In this document: piece by piece, positions 29,366 to 38,028 of the stretch
Numbering within the stretch: position 1 is the stretch's first letter
Layout: every line of letters begins with the position of its first letter
NCBI RefSeq assembly: GCF_005405125.1
Contig: NZ_BJDL01000008.1
Span: 62,001 to 126,000, forward strand
Source of the DNA: Lactiplantibacillus songbeiensis
GTDB taxonomy: Bacteria; Bacillota; Bacilli; Lactobacillales; Lactobacillaceae
Direction of reading: 5' to 3'
Length of the DNA stretch: 64,000 nucleotides
Made by a program: the position numbers and the translations under genes
The notes under the pieces: generated by a model
Told to the model about the DNA's origin: nothing
Seen by the model: only the letters and a program-made list of their open reading frames with translations
The model's database searches: none

Positions 29366-29394
29366 AGTATACAAGAAAGTGAAATACTTGGCAA
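29366..29394 (-). promoter_or_regulatory. Promoter of the leader peptide-FusB transcript
   Basis: TTGCCA (29389-29394), a 17-nt spacer and TATACT (29366-29371), close to the sigma-A consensus. Predicted 5' UTR of about 140 nt. Confidence 0.8.
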
Positions 29395-29417
29395 CTTTGA
29401 ATAACCAAAGCGATGAA

Positions 29418-29433
29418 TGTTTCACGTGAAACA
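29418..29433. other. parS site 1 (ParB-binding)
   Basis: TGTTTCACGTGAAACA is an exact match to the bacterial parS consensus and sits in a 26-bp perfect palindrome (29413-29438). Confidence 0.85.
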
Positions 29434-29543
29434 TTCATGATTAACTAAATTAGCATGACGAATAGCGCTTATATTAGATTTTTCTGATTGAACGATGCAG
29501 GTGTTTGAACTAAGATTGATAATAAATGGAGGAGGAGTAACAA

Positions 29544-30080
29544 ATGAAAGTCAAACGACTATTAGTCATGTTTACAGCAACGTTAGCGATGATGGTGGGT
29601 GGCTTATTCTTGAAGCCAAATGATCAAAAGGTACAAGCGTCAGCGTATACCATTAAGACCTTTCCCAAGAGATTGCGTGGTACTTGGTATACTTACGATC
29701 GCTATGATCATAAAATTTTTCGAATTAAGATTTCAGCTAAGAAACTAACGGAAAATAAATATATTAGCCGATTACACTCGCGAAAAACGACAGCCTATCC
29801 AAAACTAGGAGCGAAAATAAAACATCCAAGCTGGATTATTGGTTATACTTTCACTTATAAAGGTGAATATTGGACTCAGACTTATGGTTGGTACCAGAGC
29901 GCTGGGGCTGGAGATTATTATCGAAAAGTAAGTCATCGTATTCATGGTAAGAAATATGCCACTTTACAATTAGCAAGTGGTGCCGGTATCTGGACAGATG
30001 GTTATGCCTATCACTCAAAAAAGGCAGCTAAAGCCTATAGTCATCATTGGTTTAAAGGTGATCGACATAATCGGCTCTAA
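29544..30080 (+). CDS. Small secreted protein, 'LRGTWY' family, copy 1
   Basis: 178 aa with a signal peptide (MKVKRLLVMFTATLAMMVGG, likely cleavage after KVQA). The mature start FPKRLRGTWYTYDRYDHKIF carries the LRGTWY motif found just after the signal peptide in three other genes of this window (49328, 53623, 54239). The rest is a basic, Tyr/His/Lys-rich beta-type domain with no recognisable enzyme motif. GGAGGAGGAG precedes the ATG. Single gene with its own terminator. Function unknown; extracellular or cell-wall associated. Confidence 0.75.
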   Translation: MKVKRLLVMFTATLAMMVGGLFLKPNDQKVQASAYTIKTFPKRLRGTWYTYDRYDHKIFRIKISAKKLTENKYISRLHSRKTTAYPKLGAKIKHPSWIIGYTFTYKGEYWTQTYGWYQSAGAGDYYRKVSHRIHGKKYATLQLASGAGIWTDGYAYHSKKAAKAYSHHWFKGDRHNRL

Positions 30081-30083
30081 ATG

Positions 30084-30124
30084 AAAAGGAACGTCTGGAC
30101 ATCATTGCCCAAACGTTCCTTTTA
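30084..30124. terminator. Bidirectional terminator
   Basis: Stem AAAAGGAACGT/ACGTTCCTTTT with a T-run on both strands, between converging genes. Confidence 0.85.
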
Positions 30125-30137
30125 CTTAGTCATCGTC

Positions 30138-31550
30138 TTATTTTAATAACCGATCCAACATCGCATTTCCAGCCTGCAAATCCTCATCCAAATAATGTTT
30201 CGAGCGAATTCGCATCGGGTCACCGCCATGATAATATTCATACATTAACTGACGCTGACCGAAGCCAGAACTACTTAAATCAAATGCTAAATTCAATAAT
30301 TTCGACCGTTCTCGTGAATCAGCTCGTGACGTCGTCAATGCTTGATCCAAGATTGGTCCATTGTCACCAGCGAATTCTTCAAAGCCGGGGACGCCGACCA
30401 TTGAACCAGCGGCCAGATGCTGAATGACCCGCAATGCTTCATCATAAAAGGCGGGTAAACTAGCGCGAACGGCTAATAAAGCTTGTAAGTTCGGGGTGTA
30501 GATTCCGAATTCGTCTAGTTGGCCTTCATCTTCGGATCGAGCAATCGTACCTTTAATCAGTTCCAAGTGAGCCGTCAAACTGCCGAGCTTTTCTTGAACA
30601 CCTAAAAAGCCATCTAAGCCTAACGTATGGGCGACGCGAATCGCCAAACTAGTGGCGAATTCTAACTTGGTAATCCCACGAACTTCATCTTGGTGCGAGG
30701 TGTGCCCAAAGATTCCAGATTCGATGAAGAAACGGTTACTCATATCGGTGTCGTTTTCAACGAAGACTTTTTCCCATGGGATGAAGGTATGGTCAAAGAC
30801 GACATAGGCATCGATTTCATCTAAAGCATTGCTTAGTGGATAATCGTCTTCGGTGTAGCCGGGATGATCGAGTAACTTTCGGCAAATAATCTTAACGCCG
30901 GGTGTGTTCAATGGGGTGGCAAAAGCAACGGCATAACTAGTATCGCCTTTTTCTAGTAATAGTTCTGGTGGATTGAAGACTAATAAATCATCTGCAATTG
31001 GGGCCATGGTATTCACCATCTTGGCGCCGGAAACCACAATACCGTCGGCGCGACGTTCAACGGTATGCACCCCGGCATAACCGCTAGGAATCTGATTAAT
31101 TGGCTTAGTGCGGTCTAACTGTGGGTTTTGCAGGGCATGACTGATAAAAATATCATTTTCCTTAATCCATTCAGCATAGTGCTTGGCATTAGCAGCAAAA
31201 TCGGTCCATTTGTTATGGCCTAAGAAGGCATAGCGTTCCGCTAAGATACCCATCCCGGTGGCTAAAAAGTCTGGGGTGCGACCTAGCATTCCGTTATTAG
31301 TTTGCGCAATTTCCTGATAGGCTTGATGCTTTTGCCGCAAATCAGCCACATTGCGTGGTACTTTGTAGGCAATGTCGTAGGTGTGGCCATTTTCTTGGTA
31401 AGTGTGAACTGCTGGATGGGTCTTTTGCAGGGTATAGTATTGGTTATTCAACGCGAGCGTTTTCCAAAAAATTGGTATTTCAGAAACCTGAATTAGCTTG
31501 CCATTTAAATAAACGGCACGTCCATCGTCGAGTTGTTCAATCGTGTGCAT
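30138..31550 (-). CDS. 4-hydroxyphenylacetate 3-monooxygenase (HpaB) family flavoprotein
   Basis: 470 aa of the FADH2-dependent HpaB/PvcC monooxygenase family with an acyl-CoA dehydrogenase-like fold. Landmarks are FLATGMGILAERYAFLGHN near 95, the central VVSGAKMVNTMAPIADDLLVF near 172-192, FIPWEKVFVEND near 254 and, near the end, a helical block VPGFEEFAGDNGPILDQ. These enzymes need a flavin reductase (HpaC) and none is adjacent, so reduced FAD must come from elsewhere. Single gene, start ATG with AGGGGG. Substrate not deducible; phenolic acids are typical. Confidence 0.85.
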   Translation of the reverse strand: MHTIEQLDDGRAVYLNGKLIQVSEIPIFWKTLALNNQYYTLQKTHPAVHTYQENGHTYDIAYKVPRNVADLRQKHQAYQEIAQTNNGMLGRTPDFLATGMGILAERYAFLGHNKWTDFAANAKHYAEWIKENDIFISHALQNPQLDRTKPINQIPSGYAGVHTVERRADGIVVSGAKMVNTMAPIADDLLVFNPPELLLEKGDTSYAVAFATPLNTPGVKIICRKLLDHPGYTEDDYPLSNALDEIDAYVVFDHTFIPWEKVFVENDTDMSNRFFIESGIFGHTSHQDEVRGITKLEFATSLAIRVAHTLGLDGFLGVQEKLGSLTAHLELIKGTIARSEDEGQLDEFGIYTPNLQALLAVRASLPAFYDEALRVIQHLAAGSMVGVPGFEEFAGDNGPILDQALTTSRADSRERSKLLNLAFDLSSSGFGQRQLMYEYYHGGDPMRIRSKHYLDEDLQAGNAMLDRLLK

Positions 31551-31733
31551 GTGAAAGTCCCCCTAACTGGTTATCAGTTTCACTATAACAGATATCTATC
31601 ATGAATAAAGCGGTTTCTTGAAAATAGTTAAGTACGGTTTACTAGCTGACTTTGCAAACTGGGTGCTGGCAAGTAGCATGTTATGATAGATAGGGTACAT
31701 AGCAGTTATTTTATTTAAGACAGGCGGGATATT

Positions 31734-33692
31734 ATGAAATCAATTACAGCGGGCATTATCGCCCATGTCGATGCCGGTAAAACAACGTTGTCTGAAGCGT
31801 TGTTGTATCGAGCCGGGACGCTTCGACAATTGGGTCGCGTTGATAAAGGGGATGCTTTTTTAGATCCCGATGATTTGGAAAAGCAACGCGGGATTACCAT
31901 TTTTTCGCACCAGGCGAATTTAAGCTATCAAGATCTCAAGTTAACGTTACTAGATACTCCGGGACACGTGGATTTTGCATCGCAAACGGAGCAAGTTTTA
32001 AGTGTGCTCGATTATGCGATTTTAGTCGTTTCGGCGACTGATGGTGTTCAAGGTTACACGCGGACTTTATGGCGGTTATTGGCACATTATCACGTGCCAA
32101 CGTTCATTTTTGTGAATAAGATGGATGTTCCGGGAACTAATCAGGCGGCCCTGTTAACGCAACTACAGACGGAGTTGTCGGCCGGGTGCGTGACTTTTGA
32201 CGCGACGTTGTCTGCCGAGACGATCGAAACGATGGCGATGCAAGACGACACGATTTTAGAACAGTATTTAGAGACTGGTGAATTGACGGCAGCTACCGTT
32301 AAGCAACTGATTCAGCAACGAGCCGTATTTCCATGTTACTTTGGTGCGGCCCTAAAGGTGGATGGGGTCGATGACTTGCTAGCAGGACTGGCCCAATGGA
32401 CTGAGCCAACGCCCGTTAAATCAACATTCGGGGCGCGGGTCTTCAAGGTGTCGTATGACGATGCAGGGACCCGGTTGACCTGGTTGCGTGTTACCGGGGG
32501 CGAATTGAAAACGAAGGGGTATCTCCTCGGTAATCAGCAAATCAATCAAATTCGCGTTTATAACGGCTCGAAATTTCAAATTGTGCCGACTTTAACGGCT
32601 GGTGACGTGGCGGCGATTCCTAATCTGACAGACACGCATCCGGGGCAAGGGTTAGGGATTGAACCTGATGCAGCGATGCCGGTGATTCAACCCGTCTTGA
32701 ATTATACGGTTGATCCTAAAGACAATGATCTGCATCACTGTCTAACCATCTTGCAACAGTTAGCGGATGAAGACCCACAACTGCACGTGGTCTGGTCAGC
32801 GGAATTACAAGAAATTCGTTTACAGATTATGGGGAAGGTTCAATTAGAGATTTTGCAGCAACGTCTCCAGACGCAATTCCAATTAGACATTGGCTTTGGT
32901 GAGGGGAGTATTTTATATAAAGAAACCATTACCCAAGCGGTGGAAGGGGTCGGTCATTTTGAACCGTTACGCCATTATTCAGAAGTGCATTTACTCATGC
33001 AACCAACGGCAACTGGTAGTGGACTGACGTTTGCAGCTGACTGCCCGTTAGAAGTGTTGGGCCGTAATTGGCAGCATCAAGTGTTGTCGAATTTGCAGGC
33101 GAAGGATCAACTTGGGGTTTTAGTCGGCGCACCTTTAACGGATGTGAAGCTAACGCTTGTAACGGGACGTGCCAGCAATGTGCACTCGGTTGGCGGCGAC
33201 TTTCGCGAAGCCACTTGGCGGGCGGTACGGCAAGGTCTAATGATGTTGAAAACGCAACAGGCGTGCCAATTATTAGAGCCATGGTATCGATTCCGCTTAG
33301 AAGTAGGCCAAGCCCAAGTTGGTCGGGCAATGACGGATATTCAACGGATGCAAGGTAGCTTTGAAGGTCCGGAACCAGCCGCTAATGGCAGTGACTTGGT
33401 CGTGTTAACTGGGACGGCGCCGGTTGCCGAGATGCAGGATTATTCGCAGGCGGTCAATGCTTATACGCATGGACAGGGCCAACTAGAATGCTTGATTGAC
33501 GGTTATCGGCCTTGTCACAACGCTGAAGAAGTGGTGGCAGCCCAAGCGTATCAACCGGTTGCTGATTTAGAAAATACGCCGGATTCGGTCTTTTGTGCGC
33601 ATGGTGCTGGTTATCCAGTACCGTGGGATCAAGTGCCGGCAATGGCGCATGTGCCGTATGTTTATACAGCGGCCGAGTTAGCGAAATTATAG
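31734..33692 (+). CDS. TetM/OtrA-like ribosomal protection GTPase (EF-G paralogue)
   Basis: 652 aa translational GTPase. G1 AHVDAGKTT near 10-18, G2 region KQRGITIFS near 51-59, G3 DTPGHVDFA near 75-83 and G4 NKMD near 129-132. EF-G-like domains II-V follow, with a C-terminal region ending in HAGxG-like CAHGAGYPVPWD. The HVDAGKTTL P-loop and overall length match the tetracycline ribosomal protection proteins. Chromosomal homologues in lactobacilli need not give resistance. Single gene between terminators, 2.5 kb from the FusB-type gene. Confidence 0.85.
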   Translation: MKSITAGIIAHVDAGKTTLSEALLYRAGTLRQLGRVDKGDAFLDPDDLEKQRGITIFSHQANLSYQDLKLTLLDTPGHVDFASQTEQVLSVLDYAILVVSATDGVQGYTRTLWRLLAHYHVPTFIFVNKMDVPGTNQAALLTQLQTELSAGCVTFDATLSAETIETMAMQDDTILEQYLETGELTAATVKQLIQQRAVFPCYFGAALKVDGVDDLLAGLAQWTEPTPVKSTFGARVFKVSYDDAGTRLTWLRVTGGELKTKGYLLGNQQINQIRVYNGSKFQIVPTLTAGDVAAIPNLTDTHPGQGLGIEPDAAMPVIQPVLNYTVDPKDNDLHHCLTILQQLADEDPQLHVVWSAELQEIRLQIMGKVQLEILQQRLQTQFQLDIGFGEGSILYKETITQAVEGVGHFEPLRHYSEVHLLMQPTATGSGLTFAADCPLEVLGRNWQHQVLSNLQAKDQLGVLVGAPLTDVKLTLVTGRASNVHSVGGDFREATWRAVRQGLMMLKTQQACQLLEPWYRFRLEVGQAQVGRAMTDIQRMQGSFEGPEPAANGSDLVVLTGTAPVAEMQDYSQAVNAYTHGQGQLECLIDGYRPCHNAEEVVAAQAYQPVADLENTPDSVFCAHGAGYPVPWDQVPAMAHVPYVYTAAELAKL

Positions 33693-33722
33693 AAATGTTA
33701 GTCATACTACAAATGTAGTACC

Positions 33723-33778
33723 AAATAAAAATGACCTCATCCTACTAGCATAAGTATTGGATGAAGTCATTTTTATTT
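33723..33778. terminator. Bidirectional terminator
   Basis: AAATAAAAATGAC.TCATCC pairs with GGATGA.GTCATTTTTATTT, serving the GTPase gene and the toxin-antitoxin operon. Confidence 0.85.
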
Positions 33779-34052
33779 AAGAGAAACTAATAGTCAATCG
33801 CTTTCCTAAAGCAAATGCAATTTTTGATAAGGTATCAAAAGAGGTGTTAGCACCACGTTCAATTCTAGCAATAGTTGATTGAGGTACAGCCGCTTTGTCT
33901 GCAAGTTCTTGTTGCGTCAGTCCAGCAGCTTCACGAGCCTTCATCAGTGCTGCTGCGCTGGCTAATTTTGAATACTCATTATCAAAATCCTTCTTAAATG
34001 CAGGATCTTTTAAGGCGTTTTTCAAATAACTATTAAAATTAATGCTGGTCAT
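33777..34052 (-). CDS. HTH XRE-type antitoxin (HigA-like)
   Basis: 91 aa with an XRE helix-turn-helix in the C-terminal half: GLTQQELADKAAVPQSTIARIERGANTSFDTLSKIAFALG near 45-84. Overlaps the end of the toxin gene by 14 nt. Order toxin then antitoxin is typical of HigBA. GAAGGAG precedes the ATG. It should bind both the toxin and the promoter dyad at 34417-34452. Confidence 0.9.
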   Translation of the reverse strand: MTSINFNSYLKNALKDPAFKKDFDNEYSKLASAAALMKAREAAGLTQQELADKAAVPQSTIARIERGANTSFDTLSKIAFALGKRLTISFS

Positions 34053-34407
34053 GGTTGTGCTCCTTCCAATATTCAGCTCTGATTTCTAAGGCATGTTGTA
34101 TTTCGTATGAAGGTGTCTTTTGTGCTTTTTTAGTGAAACCATGTGTGATTTGATAATTTGTCCCAGTTACATGAAAATACAGGCCGCACTGAATATTATT
34201 GCCAGTTTTTGATCGTAGTTCAAATAAGTTATCATCTATTTTTTTAATCCATTTCATCTTTCTAGCTACGATTAATCCTTGGTCCTGTACATTGGCAATA
34301 GTTGCGACTAACTTGACGCGATCTTTTTCTGGGAGAGTTTGTAGAAACTCGATAAATTCAGTGTGACTATTTGGTCGTTGGTAGAATTCGAACTCTGGCT
34401 TTTTCAT
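34039..34407 (-). CDS. RelE/HigB-type toxin (phage Gp49-like mRNA interferase)
   Basis: 122 aa. Family landmarks are FIEFLQTLPEKDRVKLVATI near 18-37, ARKMKWIKKIDDNLFELRSKTGNNIQCGLYFHV near 48-80 and THGFTKKAQKTPSYEIQHALEIRAEYW near 88-114 (the GFxKK..TP..EI..A motif of HigB/Gp49 toxins). No Shine-Dalgarno lies before the ATG, and a TATAAT box lies only 7 nt upstream, so the mRNA may be leaderless. Confidence 0.9.
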   Translation of the reverse strand: MKKPEFEFYQRPNSHTEFIEFLQTLPEKDRVKLVATIANVQDQGLIVARKMKWIKKIDDNLFELRSKTGNNIQCGLYFHVTGTNYQITHGFTKKAQKTPSYEIQHALEIRAEYWKEHNHDQH

Positions 34408-34413
34408 AGCTTG

Positions 34414-34452
34414 ATTATATCATATATAGGAATAAATACCATTATATGATAT
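34414..34452 (-). promoter_or_regulatory. Toxin-antitoxin promoter with 10-bp operator arms
   Basis: TATAAT on the minus strand (34414-34419) overlaps a perfect dyad ATATCATATA (34417-34426) / TATATGATAT (34443-34452) with a 16-nt centre, fitting autorepression by the antitoxin complex. Confidence 0.6.
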
Positions 34453-34516
34453 TAAAATTTGCTTATATCAACTACTTACTCGGAAATAAATTAGAAAAAG
34501 GAAAAGCTATAAAGGG

Positions 34517-34625
34517 TAGGATATAATTATTGGTCGCATGGTTATACTAAATAGCCATATTTTTGAAGGTTTAAGTCTGGCTACACGGATAAAGCAGCTA
34601 ACCTATCAGTTTGGGTATTAAATCA
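34517..34625 (+). pseudogene. Decayed C-terminal coding fragment
   Basis: In one frame the sequence reads GYNYWSHGYTK, stop, PYF, stop, then RFKSGYTDKAANLSVWVLNQ and stop. The aromatic, basic character resembles the ends of the small secreted proteins of this window, but homology is not certain. Confidence 0.25.
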
Positions 34626-34659
34626 GTAAGTACTTTTTATGGTGGGTATTTTCAGGTAA

Positions 34660-34704
34660 TTATAGGGTTCGTTTAATTTGACCAAAGAAAGTTAGCGCAT
34701 TCAT
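34660..34704 (-). CDS. Possible 14-aa peptide or 5' gene remnant
   Basis: ATG AAT GCG ... CTA TAA encodes MNALTFFGQIKRTL. GGAGG lies 8 nt upstream (34713-34717), an unusually good ribosome site for such a short frame. It may be the surviving start of a deleted membrane-protein gene. Confidence 0.25.
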   Translation of the reverse strand: MNALTFFGQIKRTL

Positions 34705-34806
34705 TTTCAGAACCTCCAAATAAGGTGTTGGTGCTATAATAATATTAATATGGGAGTTTGCAGGCAAGTCCCAAACTAAATCTCTGCCGTTGACGAAAGG
34801 TTATTT

Positions 34807-35472
34807 ATGCGAATTAATGTTTTGCAACATACGCCAGATGAAGGCCCCGGCATGATTGCTGATTGGGCGGCGCAACATGGACATGTACTCTATATCTACC
34901 ATCCTTATCAGTTTGGCCAGTTACCAACCGCCGCCCAAACGGATATGCTGGTCATTTTAGGTGGGCCGATGAGTCCTAACGATGACTTACCCTGGATCAA
35001 GCAAGAACGCGACTTGATTAAAGTGTTAATGGCGACCGCTAAGCCGATATTTGGCGCTTGCTTTGGGGCGCAACAGATTACGAAGACGCTGGGTTATCCA
35101 ATCACCAAAGCGCCAGCTAAAGAAGTCGGTTGGGCACCAGTCTATCGACAAGCAACGGTGATTCCAGATTTGCCGGCTACGCTCAACGTGCTGCACTGGC
35201 ATGAAGAGATGTTTACGATTCCGGCTGAAGCCACGTTACTATTTTCGAGTGAGGCTGTTCGCAATCAAGGTTTTGTATTGGGACACCGGATCGTCGGTCT
35301 CCAGTTTCATCTGGAACCCAAAGTAACCAATGTGCGGGAGATGGTGGTCAATGACCACGCGTATATTGCAGGCTCTGTTTTAGGACAGACGGCCGCTGAT
35401 ATTCTGGCGGCGCCGATTCCCGAAGTAACGCAAACCACGTTATTTAAAATTTTAGATTATCTAACCAATTAG
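34807..35472 (+). CDS. Class I glutamine amidotransferase-like protein
   Basis: 221 aa, GuaA-N-terminal-like fold. LVILGGPMSPND near 49-60, nucleophile FGACFGAQQITKTLG near 81-95 (Cys in G-A-C-F-G) and GLQFHLEPKVT near 161-171 give the Cys-His-Glu triad. As a stand-alone domain with no synthase partner, it may hydrolyse glutamine-like amides such as gamma-glutamyl compounds. AAAGG lies upstream of the ATG. The next gene follows 30 nt downstream and may share a transcript. Confidence 0.88.
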   Translation: MRINVLQHTPDEGPGMIADWAAQHGHVLYIYHPYQFGQLPTAAQTDMLVILGGPMSPNDDLPWIKQERDLIKVLMATAKPIFGACFGAQQITKTLGYPITKAPAKEVGWAPVYRQATVIPDLPATLNVLHWHEEMFTIPAEATLLFSSEAVRNQGFVLGHRIVGLQFHLEPKVTNVREMVVNDHAYIAGSVLGQTAADILAAPIPEVTQTTLFKILDYLTN

Positions 35473-35502
35473 ACCATAAATGAAAGTCGAAGGTGTTGTA
35501 AG

Positions 35503-36075
35503 ATGGATAATGCTGCTGCGATGGAATTAATGATTAAGTTAGCGGGGGTGCATCCCGCGGTTTATCGGAAATTAGTGGTGCCGCTGTCGATTCGTTATGA
35601 CCAGCTGCACGTCTTGATTCAACTTGCTTTTGGGTGGGAGAACTACCATTTACATGGCTTCCACCTAAAGGGGCAAGCCCGACAATATGTGCCCGCATTA
35701 ACGGGGATGGGTTTTGATGATGATGAAATTCTGACTACTCAGGCCTATGTTTATCCCGACTTATTGCAGACGGATATCGTCTATACGTATGATTTTGGGG
35801 CGACTTGGGAACATCTGATTTCGTTGAATAAGATCATTACGTTTGCCGACTTACCGGGCACTGCAATCCCAAGTTGTGTCACTTATCGTGGTGACAATAT
35901 TCCAGAAGATGCCACTTATGATGAAGAGACTGGCAAAGTCTTGCCAGAACCTGAAAAGTTCGACAAAGCGGCGCTGAACAAGAAGTTATGGTTATGGTCC
36001 CGCGCTGGTGAACAGATGGTGCATACTGAGAACTTGGGACTGGCACCGATTAGTGAATTAAACGAAGACTTTTAA
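35503..36075 (+). CDS. pRiA4b ORF-3-like protein
   Basis: 190 aa. MIKLAGVHPAVYRKLVVPLSIRYDQLHVLIQLAFGWENYHLHGF near 10-53 and YTYDFGATWEHLISL near 97-111 are the hallmark motifs of the plasmid pRiA4b ORF-3 family. Biochemical role unknown. It follows the amidotransferase gene by 30 nt. Confidence 0.85.
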   Translation: MDNAAAMELMIKLAGVHPAVYRKLVVPLSIRYDQLHVLIQLAFGWENYHLHGFHLKGQARQYVPALTGMGFDDDEILTTQAYVYPDLLQTDIVYTYDFGATWEHLISLNKIITFADLPGTAIPSCVTYRGDNIPEDATYDEETGKVLPEPEKFDKAALNKKLWLWSRAGEQMVHTENLGLAPISELNEDF

Positions 36076-36080
36076 GCTTG

Positions 36081-36130
36081 AAATGGCGTTGATCAGTGTA
36101 ACTTGCTGGTGAACGTTATTTTTGTGTTTA
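36081..36130 (+). terminator. Terminator-like hairpin, left copy flanking the antiporter
   Basis: AAATGGCGTTGATCAG ... GAACGTTATTTTT forms an AATGGCGTT/AACGTTATT stem. A near-identical 49-nt copy lies at 37867-37915. Confidence 0.65.
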
Positions 36131-36255
36131 CTTTTAGGTTAACTGTGTTGAAATTATAGCTAGCCGGTGTGGTTTTCATAGGGCGAATTGCTGAATGTTT
36201 GATCAATCGAACAGGTATAATCAAAGCAGTATTCTAATTAGGTGGGGTGAGCAGG

Positions 36256-37836
36256 ATGACAACTACGATTTATTCATCAACGTTGATGATTTTAATTGCA
36301 GTGGCGATTAGCAATCTATTAGCACAGGGATTTAAAAAAATTGCACCAACGTATATCAATTTATTAGTGGGACTTTTGGTGGGGTTATTACCGATAACGA
36401 ATGCCGCTATCTTGTCTTTTAATAATGAAATTTTTATGACAGCGATTATTGCGCCCTTACTATTTTTTGAAGGCCAAAATACACGGGTCTTGATTGTTCG
36501 GAAAATGCGCCGGGTGACGTTAGAAACTGCGGTTTCGATGGCTGCGGCGCTGGCAATCGTGGTTGGACTATTAGTACATGTGATCGGTGGGATCGCGTTG
36601 CCGTTGGCGTTAATTATAACAGCGATCAGCGCGCCAACGGATGCAACCGCGCTGGATTCAGTAACCGGTGGTCGTCAGCTACCAACGCGGGTTGGTGGGG
36701 TATTACGCTTGGAGGCCTTGTTCAATGATGCAACTGGCTTGATTATTTTGCAGGCTGGCGTGTTGTGGTATACCAGCGGCCATTTAGCCTTAGGGAAAAA
36801 TTTAATGGCCTTCTTGTGGTCAGCTGGGGGCGGATTAGTCTTTGGTGCCGCGCTTGCCTTTATATTGATGATTTGTCGGCAAGCCCTGTTGCGGTCACGT
36901 TGGAACTTGGCGTCGTCACAGATTATTATTTATTTGATGACACCAATCGTGATTTATGTATTGGCTGAAGCCATGGCGATGTCCGGCATTATTGCGGTCG
37001 TTAGCGCCGGACTAGTTTATAACGGAGAAGCCCAGCGGAGTCGCTTCTCTGATCCAAGGCAGTTTCATTTATCCGTTCAGTTAATTAACTTTGGCTCGGA
37101 AATCCTAAATAGCTTTGTTTTTGTGATCCTGGGTATTTTGTTAGCCCGAATTGTGACCGGCTATCATGCATCACCGGCGACAGGTCACTGGTTCTGGTTA
37201 GGACTGTTAGTTTATGGTTTAGGACTAGTTGGCCGTTACATTCATGGTCGAGCCATTAAGTTAACGTCGCACGATGCCTGGATCTTTTCGTTGGGTGGCG
37301 TACACGGGACTGTCACCTTGGCCTTAGCACTGTCTGTGTCAGTCTTGACGGCCACCGATAATCAACTGGTTTTATTGATTGAAACGGTTGTGATCATTTT
37401 AAGCATGTTAGTGCCGACAATCTTGTTGCGGTACTTGTTACCTGCCAAGAAAACGGCCAAATTAATGCGACCCAAGATGACCAAAATGCGGGAGAAAATG
37501 GTTGCGGCAGGGATGAGCCAATTGGCACAGTTGTCATTAACACCAGCAGTTGAAGCTAGTGTGACTTATGATTTGCGTGATCAATTACGCCAGACGCGCT
37601 TACAAAGCTTTCTAAGACAATGGCGTCAAAGTAGTTGGGAACCAAAAACATTTACTGGCGATGAAGCCTTACAAGAACGTCGAGCCTTAATGCGAGCCTT
37701 TGATGCGGAACGGCAATATTTGTATGAGCTGGCATTGACCCATCAGATTGCGTCTAAATATATCTATGATCTCTATAGCGAAATCTTACTTGCAGAATCA
37801 TTAGTTTTAGATCCGGCTAATCAAACAGAATCATAA
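36256..37836 (+). CDS. Na+/H+ antiporter of the CPA1 family
   Basis: About 526 aa from the ATG at 36256, which has AGGTGGGG 9 nt upstream; a GTG at 36247 is the alternative. About 12 membrane spans fill residues 5-390. The CPA1 signatures are AISAPTDATALDSV near 121-134 (conserved Asp for ion binding) and LEALFNDATGLIILQ near 151-165. A 130-residue cytosolic tail rich in charged helices follows. It exports sodium or potassium in exchange for protons. Flanked by duplicated hairpins. Confidence 0.9.
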   Translation: MTTTIYSSTLMILIAVAISNLLAQGFKKIAPTYINLLVGLLVGLLPITNAAILSFNNEIFMTAIIAPLLFFEGQNTRVLIVRKMRRVTLETAVSMAAALAIVVGLLVHVIGGIALPLALIITAISAPTDATALDSVTGGRQLPTRVGGVLRLEALFNDATGLIILQAGVLWYTSGHLALGKNLMAFLWSAGGGLVFGAALAFILMICRQALLRSRWNLASSQIIIYLMTPIVIYVLAEAMAMSGIIAVVSAGLVYNGEAQRSRFSDPRQFHLSVQLINFGSEILNSFVFVILGILLARIVTGYHASPATGHWFWLGLLVYGLGLVGRYIHGRAIKLTSHDAWIFSLGGVHGTVTLALALSVSVLTATDNQLVLLIETVVIILSMLVPTILLRYLLPAKKTAKLMRPKMTKMREKMVAAGMSQLAQLSLTPAVEASVTYDLRDQLRQTRLQSFLRQWRQSSWEPKTFTGDEALQERRALMRAFDAERQYLYELALTHQIASKYIYDLYSEILLAESLVLDPANQTES

Positions 37837-37866
37837 GAGTCTTGCTAGGATCTAGAAAATTCAACA

Positions 37867-37915
37867 AAATGGCGTTGATCAGCGTAATTTGTTGGTAAAC
37901 GTCATTTTTTTGTTT
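37867..37915 (+). terminator. Terminator-like hairpin, right copy flanking the antiporter
   Basis: AAATGGCGTTGATCAG ... AAACGTCATTTTTTTG; stem AATGGCGTT/AACGTCATT with a T-run. Same sequence family as 36081-36130. Confidence 0.75.
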
Positions 37916-38028
37916 GCCTTAAAGTTCACTTGAAGGGTTAAGCTAAGTTTAGCAATTAACTTTACTAGCTCAGCCACGTTGAAACGGCTACACTAAAAGT
38001 ATCTAGTTAATAATTGGGAGGAAAAAGC

